DNA of 64,000 nt from Rehmannia glutinosa (lineage: Eukaryota; Streptophyta; Magnoliopsida; Lamiales; Orobanchaceae). The position numbers were made by a program, and so were the translations under genes. The notes under the pieces were generated by a model. The model saw only the letters and a list, made by a program, of their open reading frames with translations. It was not told the DNA's origin and searched no databases. This document shows positions 22,961 through 34,258 of the stretch, in pieces. Every line of letters begins with the position of its first letter. The first letter of the stretch is position 1. The DNA is taken from contig CM071928.1 of the NCBI GenBank assembly GCA_016081115.2, positions 57,667,950 through 57,731,949 on the forward strand, given 5' to 3'.

Positions 22961-23832
22961 GAGTCGACATTCTTCCTCGACTCCAAGTGAAACAATCAAG
23001 GATGGAACCTTCATAAGTCGATAAAAATGCACCAGAGATTTAATGAAGAAATTTGGTATGGAAGAGAAGTCTTCTCGTGAAAATACCAATGAATACATCA
23101 CCAAAATGGATATGGATGCAGATGGCAAGCCTCAGTAGATCAAACAAGATACGAGCACTTATTGGATCATTGCTTTATCTCACAAAGAAGCAGCCGTACA
23201 TCACCTTTGTCGTAGGTGTGTGTGCAAGATATCAATCGCTTCCAAAAGAAAGCCACATGACGATGCAGCCAAGAGAATCTTGAGATATTTGAAAGGAAGC
23301 CAAGAAGTTGGCTTATGGTATCCAAAGGAAGGCGGATTCAAACTAATTGGCTATTCGACTGACTATCTTTTGGATGTAGAGTTGACAGAAGAGCACCTCG
23401 TGCACATGTCAAATGCTTGGAAACAAAGCTAATTTCTTGGTTTAGCAAAAAGCAAAATTCAATAGCCACCTCTACACCGGGGAATCACATACATGCGGCC
23501 AGTGCCCAAGTCCTATGGATGAGACAAAGAAATTTGAGAGACTATGAAGTTGAAGAAAAGGAAATTCTAATCATGTGTGATAAACAAGTGCAATTGCAAT
23601 CACTCAAAACTCGTGTTGTACTCAAGAACAAAGCATATCGATGTCGATATCACTTCATAAGAGATCATGTTGAAAAGAAGGACATCACCTTGAAATATAT
23701 TTCAACCGATAAACAGTTGGCGACATATTCACAAAACCATTATGAGTCAAGATTTGAAGAACTCAAACATGAGTTAGGGTTAATTGAGTGTTTGACACTT
23801 AAGACTCAAAGAAAAGAAATGAAACACTAAAA
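22961..23832 (+). pseudogene. RNase H domain of S2, decayed
   Basis: Readable blocks include IGSLLYLT (23161), a RILRYLKGSQEVGLWYP segment (about 23275), LISWFSKKQNSIATST (23427-23475), and the C-terminal YHFIRDHVEKKDITLKYIST segment (about 23649-23707). The expected ADIFTKPL motif is damaged. The domain removes RNA from the RNA/DNA hybrid during reverse transcription. It closes pol; the env-like region begins about 500 bp later. Confidence 0.87.
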
Positions 23833-24325
23833 GGAAAAAGAGTGAACTCTTAAATCAAGTGAATCACCATATCTGAAAGACAACAGACCGTGTTAATGGT
23901 GAGTCACTAGGAGAATCGTGAGAAGAAGAGTTAAACCGCCAAGATATGTCGAGTTATTTATGAGCAAAGGGACAAAAACGCAATGTTTTTACTAAGGGAA
24001 TATTTTTAAGAATGACGCAAAGATAATTATGACGTGTACAGCAAAAGCCGCACACCAAGCTTATGATTGATATAAATGCCGCCGCATTAAATACGAGACA
24101 TTAAATGCTAATTGGCGTGCAAAATCTAAGCCGTTGATTTTGATCACATTTCAAAACCACCCGCACGCCCTTTCATGAACCATACTTAAACCATTTTTGT
24201 CCGCTTTCCACACATTACCAAAAACTGCTTCACTTTTTTTCTCTCAAAAGCAAAGGCAAAAACTCTCTCAAAAACCCTATCAATCTTCAAATCATCTTCT
24301 AAGTTTCATTCGTGAAAATCGAAAA

Positions 24326-27300
24326 ATGGCATCTACTCACGATTTTGTCAAGTTGGGAAAGCAAATCCACACGGGTCCATTGTGGATTTCGAGGGTATGG
24401 TCAAACAGAGTCCGATGACGCCTCATAAAGAAGATCGCTGAAAAACTCGAAACGATCGGGCTAAAACCATTTCGACGATGGGCTTTCCGATGACCTATGT
24501 GGAAGAGGTCACAGTTCTACGTGAATGCCGAGATTCACGATGAGGGGATCAAATCCTTTGTTCACGGGAAGGAGTTCATCATCACCTTTGCCAAGGATTT
24601 GGTAGAACACCGCCGGCGGGGAAGGAGCACCGTAAATCAATGAAGCCGATGTTGACTTGGCCGCTTGGAAGGAAGAGCCAAAACCGACTATTGAAAAGAT
24701 AGTCTACACAACTAACAAGAGGTCACTCAAGGAGGACTACCACAAATTGTTGGACATCGTTGCCAAATGCATAGACATCAAATTTGGCACTTTGACCAAC
24801 TGTCTCAAAGTGAAATTGATCGTGAATGGCCGCGATCATTGAAGAAAAAGAAAGTGAATGGCTGAGTTTGTCTACAAATGATCGCTGTATCGTAGAGAAC
24901 AAATCCTTCAAGGAGAATGGAGCATTTGGAGGATCCCCGATACGGGCCGGTGATTGGCCGGTGATGGAGGTAAAGGAGTCCCTCTTCGACATGGAAAGGC
25001 GTTCCATGTAAACAAGAGGATGTTCGATCAAACCTCTCTGGCGCACGTAAGAGAGCCTACGCTAAGAGAGCTGACATTTAGTGAGGGGGAATCGGTGACC
25101 CTAAAGATACAAAATTGCCTTCCTCTCCACCAAAGAAAAGGTCGCCCGCAGCAATGCTTAAGAAGAAACGCTTCCCGCAAAGAAGAAAAAGAAATCGCTC
25201 CCGTCCTCGCAGCTCGAAGTCACCGCCTTCGCATCCGTGTCTCCCGCTTCCGCAGCCGCAGCAGAAGGAATCCCAAATACCTTTTAGGCCATTAAGAAGA
25301 GGAGAACCGATAAGCCAAGACGGCCAACTCCTCGTAAGAAAACAACAAAGACGCCCCGCCCAAGACTAAGAAACCTTGTCGAACTAGAAATCCTCCTGGT
25401 TCAAACAAGAAGAAGGAGAAAATTTTCAAGCTGTTCCGAGCTTGAGAAGCCAGCCGAGTCTATCACTCAATGGAGAAGATATCCGAGACCGCCTGGAGAA
25501 GTAGAGTCTCCAGTGATTGATGAAACGGCCAAGTCCTGCGAGGCCGACACAGAGGCAACCAAGACCCAATGAGTCGTAATAATGAGGAACAAAGAATGGC
25601 TGAGACAACCGAGTCACCTATTGACACGGGTTGTTTCTCCACTCGAAGCAGGTTGCCAAGGTGTCGAGCAAATCAAGTCTCGCTACCTTCAATACTTGGA
25701 AACGAGGCCATCAAGAGGATGATGAAGACAATTTAATCATGCACTCTTCATTGTATCCGGACATCCAAAATCATCTCGCGCGAGTGGAGAAAATGGAAGA
25801 TGAGCCTATCCGTGAGTGCGTTTCAATATCCGAGTTCATTGTTGAGGAAGAAGAACTCTTGATTTCTTGAGGTGGACACAGATCTGCAAGCCTTGACGAG
25901 GATAACCGCATAAATATACTAGAAATTCAAAAGAAAATGAACGGGCTAAAGCAATGAGACGCAGAGGCACGTGAGAAGGCCAAAGATCCGCCCTATAACC
26001 GGCACCAAAGAACATACACATCCTCACCTTGACGCCCTATCGAAAGTGATGAGGATCTGACCCCTCTTCGCCGCTGCGTAAGAGTTGCAAATGCAGAAGC
26101 AATGGAAGAATCAGTAATCCTCCATGAGCAAAGAATGATGGAGGGACCAGGAGAGTCCTCCAAAACACAAACCGAGATAGACCCAATGGGAGTGGTGCAA
26201 AGATATTGCCACCGTTGTTTTTGCCACCACTTCCACCACTCGGAAGAAGGAACTAAGGAACCGGCGATGAAACCGGGATAGTGGGGACCCCAAAAGAGAG
26301 CCAACCTCTAATAAAGGTGTTCTTACCACCTACCCCAACCTGAATACTCAATGGGAATAATGAGTCCGAGACGAGTGACCCCAATCCAAGTCACCACCGG
26401 TGTGCCACCGAGGGGAAACTCCTCCACCGCAGCAAGGTCGGAGGATCTGCGGTGACTCCACAATGAATCTAGGAGGCGAAGTGGAGAAGGAACAAACACA
26501 AAGTACATAAAGCAAGTTGTCATCGACGAGGCTCGGGAGATAGTTGAGACTGTCTCACCGAGGTGCCAATCGCTCTCAAGGCTAATGACGCGCCGATGCA
26601 ACGAGGCACATGAAGGAACAACCCCGGGAGTTAACACTGGCGCAAAGTGCAATCCATGGAGTTGAGACTCCAATGGATGCCACCAGTAAGACCCTAAGAC
26701 ACCGACACTATCGAAAGGATGTCCAGGCCTCGCAGTAGTTGAGACTGCAGGAGGTAATGAAGGCCAACGGGAGGTTGAGACTTCCGGGTAAAAGCTAAAG
26801 TACAGTAACATCCCTCCGCTCTCATTGATCCATCGAGAAAAGGAGATAAGTGCACTTCACATGATTCCAGGATAATCCCGATGTAACCTTTCGGGATCGG
26901 AAGGAGACGATGAAGTCGAGTCATCCCCATGATCGATCCAAAAGACTCAACCGAGGGTGTTCCAACCACAAGTAAGTCGACCTCAAGACTACTCGTCAAA
27001 CTTTCAACTTTGATGAGCCACCCATGGAAATCTCATCATCGTCCGATGACGCTCGATAAGGCCGAGGACCAATCAACTCACGTGGAAAAACCAATTGAGA
27101 CCAACGAAAGTTGTTGAGATACCGAGGCTCGGCAAGCCAGTCGGGTCAACTTCACAACAAAACCACAACATAAACAGAGTCCACCGCGCAGCTCCCAAAG
27201 TCGCAGCAGTTCGACTCCACAAGGAACTTCACGAGCACCTCTCATCATTGAACAAATTCTAGTTGCTCATGATGATCCCTTTGTAGAATCATTTCCTTCT

Positions 27301-28935
27301 CTCTAGAGGTACCCGAGCTCCCAAAGAGTCGAAAAAGAGATCTCGAGCGCTTCACACACTGCATCCTCGTCATTCCATCGAATACCATCGTTCGGTGACT
27401 ATGATTTTGACGCCTTCGGCCGCACCGCAATGAGGGAACAATCGGTTCGGATGTGTTCAAAGCATTATTTGTCTGAAATTGAACGGATGGAGAGGCATTG
27501 GGGCCTCGATGGACATGAGATCGATAACAGAGATGCCAACCTTAGTCGCCGATTTGAGAGGCATAATAGTCAAACTGGAGTGGTGGCAAATAAAGAAGAA
27601 ACAATGCGCGTGGGAACAAGCTAGATATTTTAGAACATTGTTCAACAAGATGTTGGTATGGCGAGCTGAGAATGCCGATGCAAAGACAAAATTGAGAGAA
27701 CACATTGAGCACATGCATGAATCTCACCTTTCTTGAGATAAAGCTGCTGCGTGAGCAAAATAAGAATGAGCTCTGGTGGTATGGAAGAAAACATGGATCA
27801 AAAATTCAACCTTCTCATGGTGAGATGAAGTTAATTAAAGTCGAATCCAACACTACTCGCTCGAAGTTTCGCGCCGCATACTCCGCAAAGAGACTGGCGT
27901 AACTTGGCTATCGACTCGACTTCCCGTCGCTAGTTTGTTTCACGGTTCCTCTCTCCTTTGATGATGCCAAAAAGGGGGAAGAGAATACCTAAAAGTCACC
28001 AAGGGATCCGAAGTTGAGAAGGAGGAGCAACTGTGAAGGGAAAGACAAGCGAGGAAGTTTCAAGAGAAAATAAAGGGAAGTCTGTTGGGGGAAGGATCGA
28101 GAGATGTGACCTTGATGATTGCACAAACCCCAACAAGGTCTTTCACGGTGATATTATCAAAGAAACTCCAAACGATTTGACTCGCAACTCCAACACACTG
28201 CACCTATGACCGACAAGAGAAAGAAAAGCGATTGAAGCGGGGGATGGAGGAAGTGGAAGGAAGGATGAATGCCCGAGTTATGGATATTTTGAAACAACAT
28301 GGAGGCATTCTGAAGTGAGACAGAGACACTTATGCCATCTCGATGCTGGAACGAGCCAAGATCGGTTGATGAATTTAAAATGCTCGCATCCGAAGGATAC
28401 TTCGCGAAACATGTCCATGGCTCAAGCCCGGGACTTGTACTTTGGGAAAAGGGTCTCACACTATGTGAAGAAGCCGACAGCGCAAAGTGACTCACCGATA
28501 GTCGCTCTGTTTGGGTCACTCGCTAGTCACTCGGTGGGAAGAAGAAGACCCCAAAGACAATACACGCCGGGAAGAGGTAGAGGAAGAAACGTGTGGTGGA
28601 GGAAGAGGTTCGGACCTAAACCCCGCCAAAAAACATTGAGTACATAGATCCAGGCAAGAAAGGACGGATCTCTTGGGCTGGGTTTTGACGAAGTAGCCAA
28701 TGGCAAGTGGCTAAGAACAATGCCGAGTATGTGAAAAGAATTGAAGAAGAAAATAAAAGACAAACTCAGCTATGGGAGGAGAGACAAGAGAGAATAAGAA
28801 GAGATGAAGCTGCCGGAAGGCGTATGAAAAAGAAGAAAGCAACCAAGATGAGAAAAAGAAAAGAAGACCGAAGATGATAGAGTCAAGAAGAAAGAAAAGA
28901 AGGAGGAAACGAATGAGATGAAGTGTTGCTATCCA
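24326..28935 (+). pseudogene. env-like ORF of Sirevirus S2, decayed
   Basis: The ATG at 24326 (MASTHDFVKLGKQIHTG) matches S1 at 412. The blocks follow in the same order as S1: an N-terminal block with MTYVEEV and FYVNAEIHDEGIKS-like peptides (24490-24560), a YHKLLDIVAKCIDIKFG segment (24740), a basic Pro/Ser-rich region (25100-25370), a polar linker with Glu-Thr repeats (25500-27200), a conserved block (27240-27900), the G-tract motif (27957), a block near 28200-28640 and a charged coiled-coil tail (28700-28900). Four copies in the window keep this order, so it was a real long ORF in the family. The role is unknown; no transmembrane segment is evident. Confidence 0.62.
27957..27986 (+). other. 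internal PPT-like G-tract with inverted motif (S2)
   Basis: TTTGATGATGCCAAAA is followed by A, five G, then AAGAGA. The 16-base part is the exact reverse complement of 29165-29180 before the true polypurine tract, 1.2 kb downstream. Confidence 0.75.
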
Positions 28936-29164
28936 CACCCTTCATGTATTTTACTATGTAAATACATTTTATGTAAGTCTTCCGTAATAAATCAGAAATT
29001 CTCTATTTTTGCGTAGACATAGATGTTTGCTCGATACACTTTGTAAACAATTGTAAAGGACAAGAATGTTATGATCAATAAAAGGATTGATTCTACGCAT
29101 ACATTCTCTCGTGAATGCACTATCTCGTATGTATCTTTGCTATTTACATTTTGAATGTTTTAAG

Positions 29165-29192
29165 TTTTGGCATCATCAAAAAAGGGGGAAAT
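29165..29192 (+). other. polypurine tract of S2
   Basis: TTTTGGCATCATC, then A-run, GGGGG and AAAT, immediately upstream of the 3' LTR. This is the Sirevirus-type plus-strand primer. Confidence 0.92.
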
Positions 29193-30718
29193 TGTTGGAA
29201 ATTTATTGTTTAGATTTTGATGAATGCCATGTAAAACTTAGAATAGGAAGTTGGCACCCATTTTCATTGTAAATCGCATTGTAATAAATAGGGCTTGGTC
29301 AAGCCGAGTTAAGTCGGCTATGCCTAAACATGCAAGAAGACAACCGAGACTAGAAGGAAGACTCGCGCAAGACAATTGAGTATGGCAAAGAAGAGAAGAC
29401 GGAACTCGATGAAGGAGCGGTGAGATGCGGTGAGTAGAGAGTACCAAGTCAACTCAAGATAGTCAAGTCTCAAGTTGAAGTGAGAAGAGTCATCCAATGA
29501 TTGGAAGTCACTAAGTCACCTGGGGAAAGCAAGGAAATGCAATCAAGTCGAGATAACGGAATAGATCCGTTGCCGTAAATCAAGGGAATTACTTAAACAA
29601 GTAATACCTCCATACTACCTTTCTCAAGTGCTCACCAGCGTGCAAAAGGAATAAACCAATGGGAAGATCGCACCATGTCGAACTCAAAAGTCAAGAACAA
29701 TTTATACGAGGAAGTGGCAATTCCAAGGATCGCAACAAGACAAGCCAACGACCACAAGTGACTTTAAAAAATAAGCCTATCTCTTCAACGGGCAGATTTT
29801 TGAAAGATCACTATAAAAGGCCGAGGAATGACGAGAGAAGGTTACAGAAACTACGAACATTAAGAAAACATTTGAACTGTAACAAAAATATTCTCAAATC
29901 ATTCAAGATTAATCCTCAAGCCTACATTACTTAAGAAAATCAATCCAACACTCACCCGTGAAGGAAAGATAACTTCAATCAGTTGAAGAGGAAATTAGTT
30001 GAAGAATCAAGGGGTTTACATTCCACGGAGGATTGTAGGAAGGTTCAAGGTCGAACCGGTCTCAAGTTTTTGGAGGGCTTCATGATCAAATCCAAAGAGC
30101 TTGGAGCAAGTGCTGGTCAGAGTAGCAAGGCCGCCTGTGAAGAAGCCAGTCGACGAGAAGCTGTTTGAGTGACCAAGGCATCCAGACCGAGTCCCAAAGG
30201 ATCAAGTCGTGGTAATCAAGACTTTTATCTAGACTGTTAACACTGTATCTCGATCAATACCTAGTGGATTCCTCCAGGAGTTGGAGAAGAGAGGAGTAGA
30301 AGAATTACCCCATCTTGAACCTCTATAAAAACTTATCGTGTCATTTACATTTCAAAGACTTTAATTCCCCTGCATCTTATTTATTTAATCCTGATAAATT
30401 TGCTATCCACTTGATAATATCTAAGTACTAAACCAAATTTAAGGGTGTAAAGTCTTCCATCAAAACAAATCACAATGAGTTAAGTCTTTAGTCAAAAATA
30501 ATGAGTTATTCTATCAATAGCTCACTCACATTCACTCTCAACCATTTGAGTAACTAATCTTTAACATTTGATTAACTAACTTAGTTGTCCATCAAGGACT
30601 CACCTTATGATGTGAAGTATTAAACTGATTCGAATATTTAAAAGGACTAAATCGAAAAGTTGGTAAGGTTTATTCAACCCCCTTCTAAACCTTACACTCA
30701 CACCCCTTGGGACCTACA
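29193..30718 (+). repeat. 3' LTR of S2
   Basis: 1526 bp with TGTTGG...CTACA ends and a TATA box at 29812-29818. It is collinear with 16680-18208. Sequence after 30718 returns to the pararetrovirus. Confidence 0.93.
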
Positions 30719-31080
30719 CTTGTTTCTTTGAACCATATTGTCGAAAGGATAATAATGCATCACCAAATCTTCTTGATATCTTCTAACTATAGGTTGTTGA
30801 GATAATATAGAACATCACAAGGAAAAATATTATCCTTTTGAGTGATGTCTAATATTACTTCAAGTTCTTCCATCCTTTCGACATTTCACCCTCCTTGTGT
30901 TTTGAAAACATCCGGAATTCGCTAAACTGTACTCAGGCCTTTTTTTTCTTCCCAAAGACTCGGCCGCTTATCATTCTATCATGTTGGAAAGATATCCTCC
31001 TTGGCTCAACTCTGAGACTTCGACTTTTGTTGAAGACTGGTTGATCTTGAATTTGCATGTCGATCTCCTTTATTGTTGGA
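30719..31080 (-). pseudogene. pararetroviral polymerase, protease-side fragment
   Basis: This lies between the movement-protein region and the point where S2 cut the virus. By position it should be the start of the PR/RT/RNase H ORF. Frames are broken and I do not see an intact aspartic protease triad. Its continuation is 16679 downward. Confidence 0.5.
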
Positions 31081-31800
31081 GACTCAATAAGTTCTGGTAG
31101 AACTACCCTGGCAAAGTCCTCAATGATTCTTGGGACTTCAATAAATTCCTTTTTAAGAATACTTCTGAATAATGTGTATTCGAAAGAGCATAAGAAATCT
31201 TGTATGTATTCGAATAAGGCCTGTTTCCTTCTTTCATCAAATCTGTCCTTTGGAAATCTTGATGAAGGGTCAGCGCTCTATTAAAATCTCGATCTCCCAA
31301 ATTGTATGTAATTCTCGGATAGACATTAAATGCCAATTTTCTTGCATACAAATTCCCTATAACCGCTCCAAGGCATGAATCATTGAGAATGGTAACTTTT
31401 AAGTGGCAAATCTATTCCTTCTTTGAATGTTTCCTTAATAATAACTTTTATGGCTCCGATATGAATCCACGAGCCGGTTTGCAACTTTCTCTTGACTGTG
31501 CTTTTGATCTCCTCGACTTCTAAGAAACCAACCGCATCTCGATCAAGTTACCAAAGTGAATTCAATCGTAATGGTAAATTCTCCGATTGTTACGCGGGAT
31601 AATTTGGTGTTTTCATTACGAAACCAATCTTATCCAAACCTTTTCCAATTGCTCCAATTGTGAAACCATCATAAATTTGAAGCTTTGATCTTCCTTTCAT
31701 AATTTTTATAAGAGTCTTATGAGAAACCGTAGTGTGAGAGAGAATCCCGACATATCCTCCCCGACCATCCGTCAAGAATTTCTTCTTCACTCCGATTCTA
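31081..31800 (-). pseudogene. pararetroviral movement protein (30K-type), decayed
   Basis: Readable pieces on the minus strand are a KKKFLTDGRGGYVGILSHTT segment from 31790 and, from 31351, ARKLAFNVYPRITYNL, which fits the conserved hydrophobic/VYP core of caulimoviral 30K movement proteins. An ALSNTHYSE peptide follows. Such proteins form tubules through plasmodesmata. It lies after the coat protein and before the polymerase, as in cavemo- and solendoviruses. Frameshifts occur near 31590 and 31400. Confidence 0.65.
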
Positions 31801-32035
31801 AATTAGATTCACTTCCATCATCGTAATAGATTTCTTCTTCATAGATGCTTTCATCCGAGGGGAGATCTTCAAATTGATACACATGTATAAGATCTTGATA
31901 GTAGACAACTTTTTCGATTTTTGGTGTAGTTTCAAACTGCTCGACTCGACTTATTTTTGATTCTTCCGGCAACCCATCGAGATGTGCCCTCTTGCTCCAC
32001 ATGTTCAACAATTATAATCTTTAAAACTTTCTAGC
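31787..32035 (-). pseudogene. acidic segment between coat and movement protein regions
   Basis: A 74-codon stretch (32011-31787) is rich in Glu and Asp (SDESIYEEEIYYDD). Its upstream half has a counterpart in unit 2 next to the 10535 junction. It could be an acidic coat-protein C-terminus or the start of the movement protein; which one cannot be decided here. Confidence 0.45.
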
Positions 32036-32960
32036 TCAAAGAGCAAATGCCTCGGAAAAGTTCTTCTTCCTGGTTCCGCTTAGTACTTCCTTGATTCGGA
32101 CTTGATGAAGAGGTTCTACTCCCGGTTGGTAATCGGTCTTTGCCCGATTTGTAACTTCAGCATTCTCTGCTTTTGACCAAACTCTTCTAGGTCTCCATGA
32201 AGACCTACTTTTTCGTGCTACTTCCACGATCGTATGGATGGCTTCCTTCTTTTTCTTATGTCCGTGGTTGACCTCCCACAACTATTGGGATATCATCGTC
32301 GCACAATATAGAGGAACTATTTTGTTAATTCCTCGTGAATCTTATAATTCGCGAGGTTGCTGCTGGTGGCACCATTCGATAGCTCGCCTTTAGGAAAGAC
32401 ATTCTTCTCGCCATCGTATCTAAATCGATTTGCACTCTTGTATTCCCGATAAGCATTTTCTCTCAAGGACTCGTAATCTTTGCAAAGAATAGCCGCGAAG
32501 CTTCTTTGTCTCCCACCTTGACTTCCACCTGCACTTCGTTGAATAACTTGATATATTCATCAATATGACAAATATCATATTAACTCGAGGCAATAGACGG
32601 CTTGTTTGTATCTTTTTCTTTTTCTTCTTCTAATCTCTCAAAATAGCCTGTCAGGCCGATAAAAATGAATTTTGAATAATTTGGCCATATTATCGACAAC
32701 TTTCAATGATACTCCAACTCGGACCGTGCTTTTTATATATGCTTCAATCTTATCCCATGCAATCTTTACAGATCCTTCAAGACTCATCTCAAGGAGTAAG
32801 ATGAATCCCTCCCTTCGTAAGATCGAGGGTAATCGCAGAATAATCCTCATAGAATGATGCTCATTGATCAATAATGACTTCTCAATTTTTAAAATCTTGA
32901 TATCTAGATTTAAAGAGATCAATCCATATGGATGTATTAGATCGAGCCGCGATCTTCCAT
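32036..32960 (-). pseudogene. pararetroviral coat protein region, unit 1
   Basis: The stretch 32922-32638 carries EMSLEGSVKIAWDKI and VVDNMAKLFKIHF; 32281-32036 carries the basic tail with KSRSSWRPRRVWSK. Between them, other frames match unit 2, including MSFLKAKLSEW-like and RGINK peptides. Distance from the primer site to the basic tail is about 1.8 kb in both units, which supports equivalence. This would be the capsid protein; the basic tail binds nucleic acid. A CCHC zinc finger was not found by eye. The frame is broken several times. Confidence 0.7.
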
Positions 32961-33640
32961 AAGGCGTATTATATAAATTTAACCTTCTAGAAGGTTGTCG
33001 TAGTTCCCTCAGTAATAGGATCTCTCCTTGTAGCGAATCTCAAACGGAGGAATTATTTCCATCATGGTCTCCATGATGTGAACTTGTGCTTTATTCAACA
33101 TTGGGATTTCTTGGTGGTGGTGGAGGTGGTCTTCATGTTGGTCAATCAGAACCAAAGCCGATTCATCCCCGTTCATCTTTAAATCTATAATTCCCAATAT
33201 TGCTAAGAATTCCTAAGATCATGTAGATCTTTAAAATTTATCTTTTCCATATCCGTCACTTTGGTTTGTGACGGATTTTTCCTGGCGATGATAGAGATAA
33301 GCTTTTCATCATCTCTGTCATTTTTCGAACAACTTTTGGTTGGTTTCATTTTTGTGTAAATAGGGTACTATTCTCAAATCAATACGCTTTCTTTCCTCCG
33401 AATGAACCAGGTCCGCCCTCCGCATTCTTGACTCATTTTTGGATATCATGAAGGATTTCAAGAGTTTTGTTCTCGATATTTCACCATCATCTCCAAAAAT
33501 GGTTTTGAATCTGATGAACTTGTGTTGGTAGATGATTATGGCGATTGCCATAATTCTGCGCCATCTTCTGTTTTCTAAGATCTTTTGAGAATTTAGATGT
33601 ATAATGGAAGTATATCGTTCCATTCTGGTACTCCATAAGG
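32961..33640 (-). pseudogene. 5' coding region of pararetrovirus unit 1, unknown domain
   Basis: The open stretch 33623-33318 (101 codons) contains AIIIYQHKFI, also seen in unit 2, and a polar tail. It stands upstream of the coat protein in the same or a preceding ORF. I do not recognise a domain. Confidence 0.45.
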
Positions 33641-33949
33641 AATCATGATTTTGAGGGCATTTTCATGAACTACTTCCTGACGATTCATCAGATCTACATA
33701 TAATATTTGATTTACCGTAAGGAAATTCAAATAATATGCTTCTTGTTTATCGCATTGTCTCAAGGTTTCCTATCGGCCTCGTGAGTTCCTTTTTCAACAT
33801 ATTCATTGTTCCAATATGTTATCTTATCCTCGGTGTTTGCGTGGCATACATGTCAAAATTTGAGCAATATCTCCGTGAAGGTATACATCTTGACAATTGT
33901 TAATTATATAAATATAATAAATTTAACTAAAAGTTCTTAATAAACCTAG

Positions 33950-33961
33950 GCTCTGATACCA
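33950..33961 (-). other. tRNA-Met primer binding site, unit 1
   Basis: The minus strand reads TGGTATCAGAGC, a perfect 12/12 match to the initiator tRNA-Met complement. It marks the origin of the viral genome and lies about 330 bp before the first open coding stretch. Confidence 0.9.
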
Positions 33962-33984
33962 TTTTCGGTCAACAATCTAAGGCA

Positions 33985-34258
33985 AATTGAATGTGATGTA
34001 AAAATGAAAAATTTGGGACCAAAGGTGCAAGCATTTATAAATATATGACCAAATATGCTGAATTTAGGATTTTGGGGACTGTGTTTGTAACAATATGAAT
34101 CCTATGGGACTATTGCGCAAGATAGGGACTAAAATTATAATGAAGAAAATCCTATGGTACCAATGATGCAATTAGCTCGACCAATATTGCAACAACTCAA
34201 AACTTATAGGACTGAAATTGCTTAGGTGTAAAACTTATAGGACAAATTTTGCGAAAAT
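33985..34258. repeat. degenerate 'gggacc/gggact' array
   Basis: Units of about 35-45 bp with ttgggaccaaa, ggggactgtg, tgggactattg, agggactaaaatt and ataggactgaaattgc. The array continues at 47201-47275 after S3, so S3 was inserted in it. The orientation is opposite to most units at 12640-12840. Confidence 0.6.

Larger units (their letters stand above)
16680..30718 (+). mobile_element. Sirevirus S2 (Ty1/copia), complete but decayed, 14.0 kb
   Basis: The element has two full LTRs (16680-18208 and 29193-30718), a tRNA-Met-type primer site, gag with a degenerate zinc knuckle, aspartic protease, integrase, RT and RNase H in copia order, a 5-kb env-like region and a Sirevirus polypurine tract. It is inserted in the pararetrovirus between the protease and RT parts of the polymerase region. 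The LTRs differ by scattered transitions and small indels; by eye roughly 5% substitutions in the first 350 bp plus about ten indels. The insertion is therefore old but younger than the viral integration it interrupts. No gene is intact. Confidence 0.93.
9885..34258 (-). other. endogenous pararetrovirus locus (Caulimoviridae, cavemo/solendovirus-like), interrupted by S2
   Basis: Read on the minus strand from 34258 down: repeat array, tRNA-Met primer site (33950-33961), unknown 5' region, coat protein region, acidic segment, movement-protein region, [S2 insertion], protease/RT/RNase H, transactivator-like region, promoter with as-1-like element and TATA box, poly(A) signal, leader, a second primer site (12532-12543), then the 5' region and coat protein of a second unit. 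That unit is cut at about 10535 and joined to another leader fragment. Without S2 the primer-to-primer distance is about 7.37 kb, within the Caulimoviridae range. The order CP, MP, pol, transactivator is that of Cavemovirus and Solendovirus, not of badnaviruses or petuviruses. All ORFs carry stops and frameshifts, so the copy is an old relic. Confidence 0.82.
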
